A stretch of 11,120 nt of DNA from an uncultured Kiritimatiellota bacterium. Its GTDB lineage: Bacteria > Verrucomicrobiota > Kiritimatiellia > RFP12 > UBA1067. Positions 1 through 5,397 of the stretch are shown here, in pieces. Where the stretch lies: assembly GCA_934654805.1 (NCBI GenBank), contig CAKUGW010000106.1, positions 1-11,120 of the forward strand, read 5' to 3'. Below the pieces are notes generated by a model. It saw only the letters and a program-made list of their open reading frames with translations, searched no databases and had not been told where the DNA came from. The translations under genes were made by a program, and so were the position numbers. Numbering within the stretch: the first letter of the stretch is position 1; every line of letters begins with the position of its first letter.

Positions 1-142
1 TCCACAGGTTCTTGAGCGGCGCCTCCTTCGTGCCCGCGTTCTTGTTCTTGCCGGTGGAGAGGGACACGTAGATGTCCGCCGCCGAGGCCGTCGCCGCCGT
101 GCACACGGCCGCCAGTGTCATGAGCATGGTTTTCCGTATCAT
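1..142 (-). CDS. Secreted protein, N-terminal fragment, beta-helix (DUF1565-like) type
   Basis: Forty-seven codons are visible before the window edge. The start ATG at 142 is preceded by a good Shine-Dalgarno (AAAGGAG about 8 nt upstream). Residues 1-22 look like a signal peptide: basic start (MIRKT), a hydrophobic and Ala-rich core, and a likely cut after ASAA. The mature part begins DIYVSLSTGKNKNAGTKEAP. This resembles the first strand of secreted right-handed beta-helix proteins of the DUF1565 type (pattern xxYVSxxGxDxNxGTxExPLKT), in which the domain starts right after signal cleavage. The family call is inferred from this short stretch only; the rest of the protein is outside the window. 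Export is well supported, the function is not. It has its own promoter at 260-268, leaving a leader of about 110 nt. Confidence 0.72.
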   Translation of the reverse strand, partial: MIRKTMLMTLAAVCTAATASAADIYVSLSTGKNKNAGTKEAPLKNLW

Positions 143-259
143 GGTTTCTTCTCCTTTGTCTGTTTCAGCTTCTCAAATTTCGGCTCCCGCCATCCATTAG
201 CCAGTGCAACACTCGCTGCATAGCCCTGTGCTGACGGGGCCTTCTTGCTTGTCTTCGGC

Positions 260-288
260 ATTATAGCATTTTTCGTTTGGGTCTGCAA
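260..288 (-). promoter_or_regulatory. Promoter of the secreted-protein gene
   Basis: The minus strand reads TGCTATAAT at 268-260, a perfect -10 with an extended TGN element. A weak -35 (TTGCAG, 288-283) lies 17 bp further upstream. Transcription should start near 250-254, leaving a leader of roughly 110 nt before the ATG at 142. Confidence 0.6.
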
Positions 289-513
289 GGCGGGCGACAG
301 CCGCACCGCCGACACGATCTGCCCACACCGCCGTACCTCGGCACGATCACGTTAAAATGCGCCCTCCGCAGCGAGAATCAAGCCAAGGCCCTTTTCCGCA
401 AGCGCTACGGCCTCTCCCTGCGCACCTTCCGAAACGCACAGCGCACCGTCCGGGAATGTCCGCCGTGCGCGCTACGGAAACAGGCCGTTTTTTTTCAATC
501 TTCACTTTCGCTA

Positions 514-543
514 TTGACAAATCAAAAAAATATGAGATACTAT
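514..543 (+). promoter_or_regulatory. Promoter of the CBM48 gene
   Basis: A perfect -35 TTGACA (514-519) is followed after 18 bp by TACTAT (538-543, 4 of 6 matches to TATAAT). The region is A/T-rich in an otherwise GC-rich window. The predicted start near 550 gives a leader of about 50 nt ending in an A-rich AAGGAAA ribosome-binding region around 586-592. Unlike the other promoters in the window, it relies on a -35 rather than an extended -10. Confidence 0.6.
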
Positions 544-602
544 TTGCCCGTTCGCTGTGGGAAAGGCCCGTAGCGAGCGAAAAAAAAAGGAAACAGGCAA
601 AA

Positions 603-962
603 ATGAAGATCAAGACCGTCAAGAAGGCTCCTGCAGTCAAGGCCGTCGTCACGAAAGCCGCGACCTGCTCGGTCAAGCGGTGCGCGTGCGCGGCGCAGAA
701 GCCGACGACCAAGGCCGTGACGTTCACGGTCCATGCGGAAAAGGGCAAGGCCGTCTATGTGGCCGGCGAGTTCAACGACTGGAACCCGACGGCGAAGAAG
801 ATGGCGTTCAAGGCCGGCGTCTACTCGGCGACCGTCAAGCTCGCCCCCGGCGACTACCAGTACAAGTTCGTGATCGACGGCACGTGGTGCGCCGATCCGG
901 AGAACGTGAACGCGGTCGCCAACGACCAGGGCACGTTCAACTCGGTCATCACCGTCAAGTAA
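603..962 (+). CDS. Small glycogen-binding (CBM48 / AMPK-beta type) protein
   Basis: The product has 119 residues. Residues 1-38 form a basic, Lys/Ala-rich tail with four cysteines in its second half (TCSVKRCACA). Residues 39-119 form one early-set beta-sandwich of the CBM48 / AMPK-beta glycogen-binding type. The carbohydrate-contacting positions of the AMPK-beta domain appear conserved: W60 in EFNDW, K88 in YQYKF, W95 in DGTW and N113 in GTFNS. No catalytic domain follows, so it probably binds alpha-glucan or acts as a scaffold. ATG 603 is chosen because it follows the A-rich RBS and the promoter; upstream extensions of the frame would begin before the promoter. No signal peptide is seen, so a cytoplasmic location is likely. 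It is the only plus-strand gene and ends at a strong terminator. Confidence 0.88.
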   Translation: MKIKTVKKAPAVKAVVTKAATCSVKRCACAAQKPTTKAVTFTVHAEKGKAVYVAGEFNDWNPTAKKMAFKAGVYSATVKLAPGDYQYKFVIDGTWCADPENVNAVANDQGTFNSVITVK

Positions 963-985
963 GCGGCGAGCCGATTTCAGCATCG

Positions 986-1018
986 AAAAGGGCCCCGGAT
1001 CTCTCCGGGGCCCTTTTT
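986..1018. terminator. Bidirectional intrinsic terminator
   Basis: A perfect 10-bp GC-rich stem (GGGCCCCGGA at 990-999, TCCGGGGCCC at 1004-1013) with loop TCTC is flanked by AAAA on the left and TTTTT on the right. It can therefore terminate transcription both ways. It lies 23 nt past the CBM48 stop and 46 nt past the thrC stop, between convergent genes. Confidence 0.93.
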
Positions 1019-1064
1019 GCTCCTTGAAAGGCGTCTCGGACGCTCCCCCGAAACGCCCTGCGCG

Positions 1065-2444
1065 TCAGAAGAGGTCGCGCACGGCCTGGTCGATGGCGTC
1101 GACGTCGCAGACCTTCGTCTGGGCGATCGGCAGCCTCTCCAGGTCGCGGAAGGACGGCGGCGGGTCGGTGAGGACGTCCGCGCCGAACGCGCGGCGGCAC
1201 GTCTCCGGGAACTTGTACGGCGTCGCCGTCGCCGCGACGACGCACGGCGCGCCGCCCTTCGGGTAGCCCAGCCTCCGCGCGACGAACGTCGCGACGGCCG
1301 TGTGCGGGTCGAGCAGGTAGTCCGCCGCCTCGCGCATCCGGCGCATCTCGGCCTCCGTCTCCTCCGGCGTCGCGACGCCGCCCTCGAAGTCGGCGAAGAG
1401 CCGCGCCTTCGCCGCATCGCAGAGCTCGTAGCGGCCCTTCGTCTCCAGGTCGTCCATGAGCCGCGCGACCTCGGTGCAGTCGCCGTCGTTCAGCATCCAC
1501 AGGAGGCGTTCGACGTTCGAGCTCTTGCGGATGTCCATCGACGGCGAGTTCGTGACCGTGAACGTCGGGCCCGGATCGTACACGCCCGTCTTCACGAAGC
1601 GCGCGAGAACGTCGTTCACGTTCGAGGCGACGACGAGCTTCCGGATCGGCGCGCCGAGCCTCTTCGCGTAGTAGGCCGCGAGGATGTTGCCGAAGTTCCC
1701 GGACGGCACGACGACGTCGAATGGGCGGGCGTTGAGCTTTGCGCCGGCGAGGACGTAGTAGGCGATCTGCGGCACGAGCCGCCCCGTGTTGATCGAGTTC
1801 GCGGACGAGAGCGTGACGCCGTGCGCGGCGGCCTCGGCGTTGATCTTCGCGTCGGCGAAGATGCGCTTCACGGCGGCCTGCGCATCGTCGAAGTTGCCGC
1901 GAATGCCGACGGCGTGCACGTTCGCGTCGGCCGGCGTCGTCATCTGGAGGCGCTGGATCTTCGAGGTGCCCGTCGCCGGATAGAACACGACGATCTCCGT
2001 GCCTTCGACGCCCGCGAAGCCCTGCATCGCCGCCGAGCCCGTGTCGCCCGACGTCGCCGTCAGGATGAGGACGCGCTTGCCCGCCGCCGCGTGCCGCATG
2101 AAGACCGGCAGCATCGACAGCGCGACGTCCTTGAACGCGCCCGTCTTGCCGTGGAAGAGCTCAAGGACGTGAAGCCCGTCCTTCTCGACGAGCGGGATCG
2201 GGTCTTCCGCCGGGAAGCGCGCGCAGAGGCGGTCTACCGCCGCCGTCCGCACGTCCGCCGGCAGGTCGTCGAAGAGCGCGCCCATGACGAGCTCCTCGGC
2301 CGCGCGCAGCGTCCCGGCCTTCTCGATTCCGGCGACCTTCTCCACGGCCGCCGGCACATACAGCCCGCCGTCCGGCGCAAGCCCCTGGAAAACCGTCTCG
2401 GCGCTCGTCGCCGCGAGGCCCTTGCGTGTCGAAATGTACTTCAT
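1065..2444 (-). CDS. thrC: Threonine synthase
   Basis: This 459-residue PLP enzyme converts O-phosphohomoserine to threonine, the last step of the pathway, in the cytoplasm. It is the long (E. coli/yeast-like) class, starting MKYISTRKG with the APDGGLYVP segment at residues 23-31. The PLP-binding lysine is K105 in GKTGAFKDVAL, and the phosphate-binding loop is TATSGDTGS at 129-137. The domain order and length are normal, with nothing missing. ATG 2444 has a clear AAAGGAG about 6 nt upstream. It lies 24 nt after the ACT-domain gene and is the last gene before the terminator at 986-1018, so it is probably the distal cistron of the cysE-ychF-ACT-thrC run. Confidence 0.95.
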   Translation of the reverse strand: MKYISTRKGLAATSAETVFQGLAPDGGLYVPAAVEKVAGIEKAGTLRAAEELVMGALFDDLPADVRTAAVDRLCARFPAEDPIPLVEKDGLHVLELFHGKTGAFKDVALSMLPVFMRHAAAGKRVLILTATSGDTGSAAMQGFAGVEGTEIVVFYPATGTSKIQRLQMTTPADANVHAVGIRGNFDDAQAAVKRIFADAKINAEAAAHGVTLSSANSINTGRLVPQIAYYVLAGAKLNARPFDVVVPSGNFGNILAAYYAKRLGAPIRKLVVASNVNDVLARFVKTGVYDPGPTFTVTNSPSMDIRKSSNVERLLWMLNDGDCTEVARLMDDLETKGRYELCDAAKARLFADFEGGVATPEETEAEMRRMREAADYLLDPHTAVATFVARRLGYPKGGAPCVVAATATPYKFPETCRRAFGADVLTDPPPSFRDLERLPIAQTKVCDVDAIDQAVRDLF

Positions 2445-2468
2445 CGTCTTCTCCTTTCGTGCTGTCCG

Positions 2469-2906
2469 TCAGACCGCCGCATCGACGACTTCCTCTTCCG
2501 AGAGCGTCAGGAAGCCGGCGTCAGCGAGGGCCTTCGCGGCCTTGGCGTTGTCGTCGAAGCGGAAGACCAGCACGGCCTTCTCGCCCTTGTGGAACGCGAA
2601 GGCGTAGCTGTACTCGATGTTCGCCCCCGCCTTGTCCAAGGCCGCCATCACCCCGGCCATGCCGCCCGGACGGTCGGGCACGCACACGGCGACGACCTCG
2701 CGCACGTTCACGACGTGGCCCTTCGCGGCCAGCGTCGCCTTGGCCTTCTCGTGGTCGTCGACGATCATGCGCACGATGCCGAAGTCGCTCGTGTCCGCAA
2801 GCGACAGCGTCGCGATGTTGATGTCGGCGTCCGCGAGGTCGCGGCAGATCTGCGAGAGCTGCCCCGGCTTGTTCTGAAGGAAAATCGAAATTTGCCTGAT
2901 CTGCAT
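2469..2906 (-). CDS. Tandem ACT-domain protein, likely amino-acid-sensing regulator
   Basis: The 145-residue product is two ACT domains and nothing else: residues about 1-66 (MQIRQISIFLQNKPGQLSQI start, with the typical NKPGQL turn) and about 68-140 (VVAVCVPDRPGGMAGVMAAL, with the DRPGG turn). Such stand-alone tandem ACT proteins (COG4747-like) bind small ligands, usually amino acids. Being immediately upstream of thrC suggests a role linked to threonine or other aspartate-family amino acids, but the ligand cannot be read from sequence. The start ATG at 2906 has no Shine-Dalgarno: the 8 nt before it are TTAAAACC and further upstream is the octamer array. Translation is therefore likely coupled, weak or controlled by that array. 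Confidence 0.85.
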   Translation of the reverse strand: MQIRQISIFLQNKPGQLSQICRDLADADINIATLSLADTSDFGIVRMIVDDHEKAKATLAAKGHVVNVREVVAVCVPDRPGGMAGVMAALDKAGANIEYSYAFAFHKGEKAVLVFRFDDNAKAAKALADAGFLTLSEEEVVDAAV

Positions 2907-2916
2907 GGTTTTAAGA

Positions 2917-3028
2917 GTGGAAGGGTGGAAGGGTGGAAAGGTGGAAGAGTGGAAGAGTGGAAGGGTGGAAAGGTGGAAAAGTGGAAAGGTGGAGGGGTGG
3001 AAAAGTGGAGGGGTGGAGGGGTGCGGGT
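2917..3028 (+). repeat. Octamer tandem array, left arm (GTGGARRR)n
   Basis: There are thirteen consecutive 8-bp units beginning GTGGA, at 2917, 2925 and every 8 bp to 3013, plus a degenerate fourteenth. Unit variants include GTGGAAGG, GTGGAAAG, GTGGAAGA, GTGGAAAA and GTGGAGGG, so the first five bases are fixed and the last three are purines. The array lies between the four-helix-bundle gene (stop at 3036) and the start of the ACT gene (2906). It is the inverted partner of the array at 3434-3507. Confidence 0.97.
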
Positions 3029-3035
3029 AGTGGGG

Positions 3036-3413
3036 TTATTTGAGTCGGTTCGGTTCCTTTATGGATGAAATCAACTTGAAAAGCATGGCCGAGATCCTCT
3101 TCGCTCGGGCATGAAGATCGGCAAACTGCATCTCGTCAACATATGACAGGTCCTTTGCGTAGTAGAGCTGTGAAGCGACTTCTGCGGCAGATCCCTTGGC
3201 AATCCACAGGAACTTGATGAACTCCCGGTTGCCGCGCCGTTCAAATCCTTCTGCAATATTTGAGCCAATCGAGACGGCCGCGCGCTGAATCTGATCCCGC
3301 AAGCCATAGTCCTGGCAGAAAGGAGGCCGCCCGGTCGCCGAATAGATCTCGCCGACCAGCATCCGCGCCTCCTGCCACGCGGCAATCTCCTCGAATGTCT
3401 TAAAGCCCGCCAT
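3036..3413 (-). CDS. Four-helix-bundle protein, 23S rRNA IVS / S23 family
   Basis: This 125-residue protein has the full signature of the TIGR02436-type four-helix-bundle family: FKTFEEIAAWQEARMLVGEI at the start, GRPPFCQDYGLRDQIQRA at 29-45, SIGSNIAEGFERRGNREF at 48-65, then FLWIAKGSAAEV and a C-terminal helix ending NRLK. Relatives are encoded inside intervening sequences of 23S rRNA in Leptospira and others, and include the Avd accessory factor of diversity-generating retroelements; most lone copies have no known function. A GTG lies one codon upstream (3416), but ATG 3413 is better spaced from GAGG. Its length is normal and the frame is intact. It is bracketed by octamer arrays in opposite orientation and splits the ychF-ACT-thrC run, which suggests it was inserted. 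Confidence 0.93.
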   Translation of the reverse strand: MAGFKTFEEIAAWQEARMLVGEIYSATGRPPFCQDYGLRDQIQRAAVSIGSNIAEGFERRGNREFIKFLWIAKGSAAEVASQLYYAKDLSYVDEMQFADLHARAKRISAMLFKLISSIKEPNRLK

Positions 3414-3433
3414 CACGCCTCTTCACTTTCCCG

Positions 3434-3507
3434 CACTTTTCCACTCTTCCACCTTTCCACTTTTCCCCCCGAACTTTTCCACCTTTCCACTCTTCCACCT
3501 TTCCACC
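3434..3507 (-). repeat. Octamer tandem array, right arm, inverted relative to 2917-3028
   Basis: On the plus strand TTCCAC recurs with an 8-bp period (CAC at 3434, 3442, 3450, 3458, then after a degenerate C-rich unit and a 2-bp phase slip at 3480, 3488, 3496, 3504). On the minus strand this reads GTGGAARR, the same octamer as the left array in opposite orientation. The array begins directly after the ychF stop codon (3508-3510) and ends about 20 nt before the four-helix-bundle start. Confidence 0.95.
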
Positions 3508-4626
3508 TCAATTGAACATGAACTCGACGACGTCGCCGTCCTTCATCTCGTATTCCTTGCCCTCGGGGCGGAGGACGCCGTGCTCGCGCGCGCCCGCCTC
3601 GCCGCCGTACTTCACGTAGTCCTCGTACGCGACGACCTGCGCGCGGATGAACCCCTTCTCGAAGTCGGTGTGGATGACGCCCGCGCACTTCGGGGCCTTC
3701 CAGCCCTTGCGGAACGTCCACGCGCGCGACTCCTTCGGCCCCGCCGTGAGGAAGCTCGCGAGCCCCAGCGTCTCGTACGCGAGCTTGATCGTGCGGTCGA
3801 GCGAGCTTTCCGTGAGCCCGTAGCTCTGCAGGAACTCCTTCGCCTCGTCGTCCGTGAGCCCCGCGAGGTCGGCCTCCATCTGCGCGCAGATGACGACGCA
3901 TTCGCAGCCCTCCTTCGCCGCGTAGGCCTTCAGCGCGGCGACGTGCGGATTGCCCTCGCCCGTCACGTTGTCGTCCGCCACGTTCGCGCAGTAGATGACC
4001 TTCTTGTCGGTGAGGAAGTGAAGCTCCTTCAGGACGTTCAGGATCGGGTCGCCGTCCTTGCGCGGGAAGGACCGCACGGGGCGCCCCTCCTCCAGGTGCT
4101 TCAGCAGCGCCGCGCACGCCTCGGCCTCGGGACGGAGCGGCGGCTTCGCCTGCGCCTCCTTCTTCACGCGGTCGTAGCGCTTCTGCAGCTGCTCCATGTC
4201 CGCGAGGACCAGCTCCGTCTCGATGACCTCGGCGTCGCCGACGGGGTCGATCGGGGCGGACTTGTTCCCGCCCTCCTGCACGTGGATGATGTCGTCGTTC
4301 TCGAAGCAGCGCACGACGTGCAGGATCGCGTCGCACTCGCGGATGTTCGCGAGGAACTTGTTGCCGAGGCCCTCGCCCTTCGACGCGCCCTTCACGAGCC
4401 CGGCGATGTCCGTGAACGCGACGGTCGCGCGGATGACCTGCTCGCTCTTCGCCATCTCGGCAAGCCTGTCGAGCCGCGCGTCGGCGACCTCGACGATGGC
4501 CGAGTTCGGCTCGATCGTGCAGAACGGATAGTTCTCCGCCGCCGCCTGCTGCTTCTTCGTGAGCGCATTGAAAAGCGTCGACTTGCCGACGTTCGGCAGA
4601 CCGACGATGCCAACTGAGAGTCCCAT
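3508..4626 (-). CDS. ychF: Ribosome-associated ATPase YchF / Ola1 family
   Basis: The product has 372 residues (E. coli 363). P-loop GLPNVGKST lies at 9-17, a DIAGLVKGASKGEGLGNKFL segment carries the G3 region, and the G4 position reads CANVADDN rather than NKxD, as expected for YchF proteins that prefer ATP. The C-terminus is a complete TGS domain (RAWTF, HTDFEKGFIRAQV, EGKEYEMKDGDVVEF, end MFN). The family binds ribosomes and is linked to translation and stress responses. The start ATG 4626 is one base after the cysE stop codon (TAG at 4628-4630), and its AAGGAG lies inside the cysE end, so the two are translationally coupled. Earlier in-frame starts would place residues unlike the family inside cysE. 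Confidence 0.97.
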   Translation of the reverse strand: MGLSVGIVGLPNVGKSTLFNALTKKQQAAAENYPFCTIEPNSAIVEVADARLDRLAEMAKSEQVIRATVAFTDIAGLVKGASKGEGLGNKFLANIRECDAILHVVRCFENDDIIHVQEGGNKSAPIDPVGDAEVIETELVLADMEQLQKRYDRVKKEAQAKPPLRPEAEACAALLKHLEEGRPVRSFPRKDGDPILNVLKELHFLTDKKVIYCANVADDNVTGEGNPHVAALKAYAAKEGCECVVICAQMEADLAGLTDDEAKEFLQSYGLTESSLDRTIKLAYETLGLASFLTAGPKESRAWTFRKGWKAPKCAGVIHTDFEKGFIRAQVVAYEDYVKYGGEAGAREHGVLRPEGKEYEMKDGDVVEFMFN

Positions 4627-4627
4627 G

Positions 4628-5377
4628 CTACTTCTTCTCCTTGATGGTGGGCGCGGGCGGCTTGTTGTAGACGCGCGAGTTCGGCGGCACGGACGCGATG
4701 ATCCAGACGCTGCCGCCGATCTCCGAGTCGTGCCCGATCGTGGTGTTCCCGCCGAGGATCGTCGCGCCCGCATAGATGACGACGTTGTCCTCGACGTTCG
4801 GATGACGCTTGATGCCCTTGACGAGCGCGCCCGTCGCCGGGTCCCTGTCGAACGAGAGCGCGCCGAGCGTGACGCCCTGGTAGAGCTTCACGTTGTTGCC
4901 GATCACGCACGTCTCGCCGATGACGACGCCCGTGCCGTGGTCGATGAAGAACCGCTCGCCGATCGACGCGCCGGGGTGGATGTCGATGCCCGTCTTCGAG
5001 TGGGCGAGCTCGGACATGATGCGCGGGACGATCGGCACCTTCAGCCGGTAGAGCTCGTGCGCGAGGCGGTGGATCGTCACGGCGTAGAGCCCCGGATAGG
5101 CCATCACGACCTCCATCGGGCTCGTCGCCGCCGGGTCGCCCTCGTAGGCGGCCTGCACGTCCGTCTCGACGAGGCGCTTCACCTCGGGCAGGCGCGCGAG
5201 GAACGCGCCGACGACGGCCGCCGCGTCCCGGTCGGGGCACAGCAGCTCGACCTCCCGCTCCAGCTCCGCCGCAATCAGGGTCGCCGTGTCCTTCGCGCCC
5301 AGCTCGCCGTAGACGCACGGGTGGAGCAGCGCAAGGCCCCGCTTCACGATCAGCGCAATTCTCTGTGGCAATGTCAT
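4628..5377 (-). CDS. cysE: Serine O-acetyltransferase (EpsC/CysE type)
   Basis: This 249-residue enzyme makes O-acetylserine from serine and acetyl-CoA, the first step of cysteine synthesis. It has an alpha-helical N-terminal part (about 1-128) and then a left-handed beta-helix of hexapeptide repeats. Key segments are ETDVQAAYEGDPAA (71-84), TGIDIHPGASIG (129-140) and FFIDHGTGVVIGET (143-156). D132 and H147 correspond to the catalytic Asp and His of E. coli CysE (D143/H158). The layout matches the EpsC subgroup. The C-terminus ends in a Lys-rich tail (IKEKK). The promoter -10 ends only 11 nt before the ATG, so the leader should be a few nucleotides and there is no Shine-Dalgarno. It is the first gene of the operon that runs through ychF; no cysteine synthase gene is in the window. 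Confidence 0.95.
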   Translation of the reverse strand: MTLPQRIALIVKRGLALLHPCVYGELGAKDTATLIAAELEREVELLCPDRDAAAVVGAFLARLPEVKRLVETDVQAAYEGDPAATSPMEVVMAYPGLYAVTIHRLAHELYRLKVPIVPRIMSELAHSKTGIDIHPGASIGERFFIDHGTGVVIGETCVIGNNVKLYQGVTLGALSFDRDPATGALVKGIKRHPNVEDNVVIYAGATILGGNTTIGHDSEIGGSVWIIASVPPNSRVYNKPPAPTIKEKK

Positions 5378-5388
5378 TTTCAGCGCGT

Positions 5389-5397
5389 ATTATATCA
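5389..5397 (-). promoter_or_regulatory. Extended -10 promoter of the cysE operon, overlapping the murCB stop
   Basis: The minus strand reads TGATATAAT followed by ACGCGC. The first three bases, TGA, are the stop codon of murCB (5397-5395), so the extended -10 TG is also a translation stop. I see no convincing -35, as expected for TGN promoters. The distance to the ATG (11 nt) predicts a leader of about 4-6 nt. Confidence 0.75.

Larger units (their letters stand above)
143..602. other. Intergenic region between divergent genes
   Basis: This 460-bp gap holds two divergent promoters (260-288 leftwards, 514-543 rightwards) and the leader of the left gene (143-253). The leader has several possible short hairpins, for example TGCAG/TTGCA, and GGCT/AGCC around 183-205, but I cannot assign it to a known riboswitch class. 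Between about 290 and 500 I see no gene I can support. A plus-strand frame near 355-465 encodes a peptide with a faint regulator-like look, with no start or family match I trust. Confidence 0.5.

Noticed and set aside
218..240. GEMM-I (c-di-GMP) riboswitch
   Set aside because: Only a GCACAGGGC string matches; the second conserved half and the tetraloop receptor parts are missing.
277..573. Plus-strand frame with a stretch like the end of an AraC-type regulator (FRKRYGLSLRTFR, about 395-433)
   Set aside because: Too short, no upstream domain and no start signals, and the CBM48 promoter overlaps it; chance or an old remnant cannot be told apart.
2917..3028. CRISPR array
   Set aside because: Units are contiguous 8-mers without spacers; the 17-bp array at 10725-10860 is rejected for the same reason.
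1017..3068. A 683-codon plus-strand open frame antisense to thrC, the ACT gene and the octamer array
   Set aside because: It is Arg/Val/Leu-rich with no domain; it arises from high GC opposite real genes, and its end is only the translated octamer repeat (WKGGRVEE type).
3036..3413. Avd accessory gene of a diversity-generating retroelement
   Set aside because: The fold family is shared, but there is no reverse transcriptase, template repeat or variable repeat in the window.
2910..3510. Target-site duplication around the octamer/four-helix-bundle block
   Set aside because: I compared the two outer edges and found no matching direct repeat, so transposition with duplication is not supported.
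3413..4336. A 307-codon minus-strand frame overlapping ychF
   Set aside because: Same strand but another frame of ychF; Arg/Gly-rich, and it ends in the repeat array.
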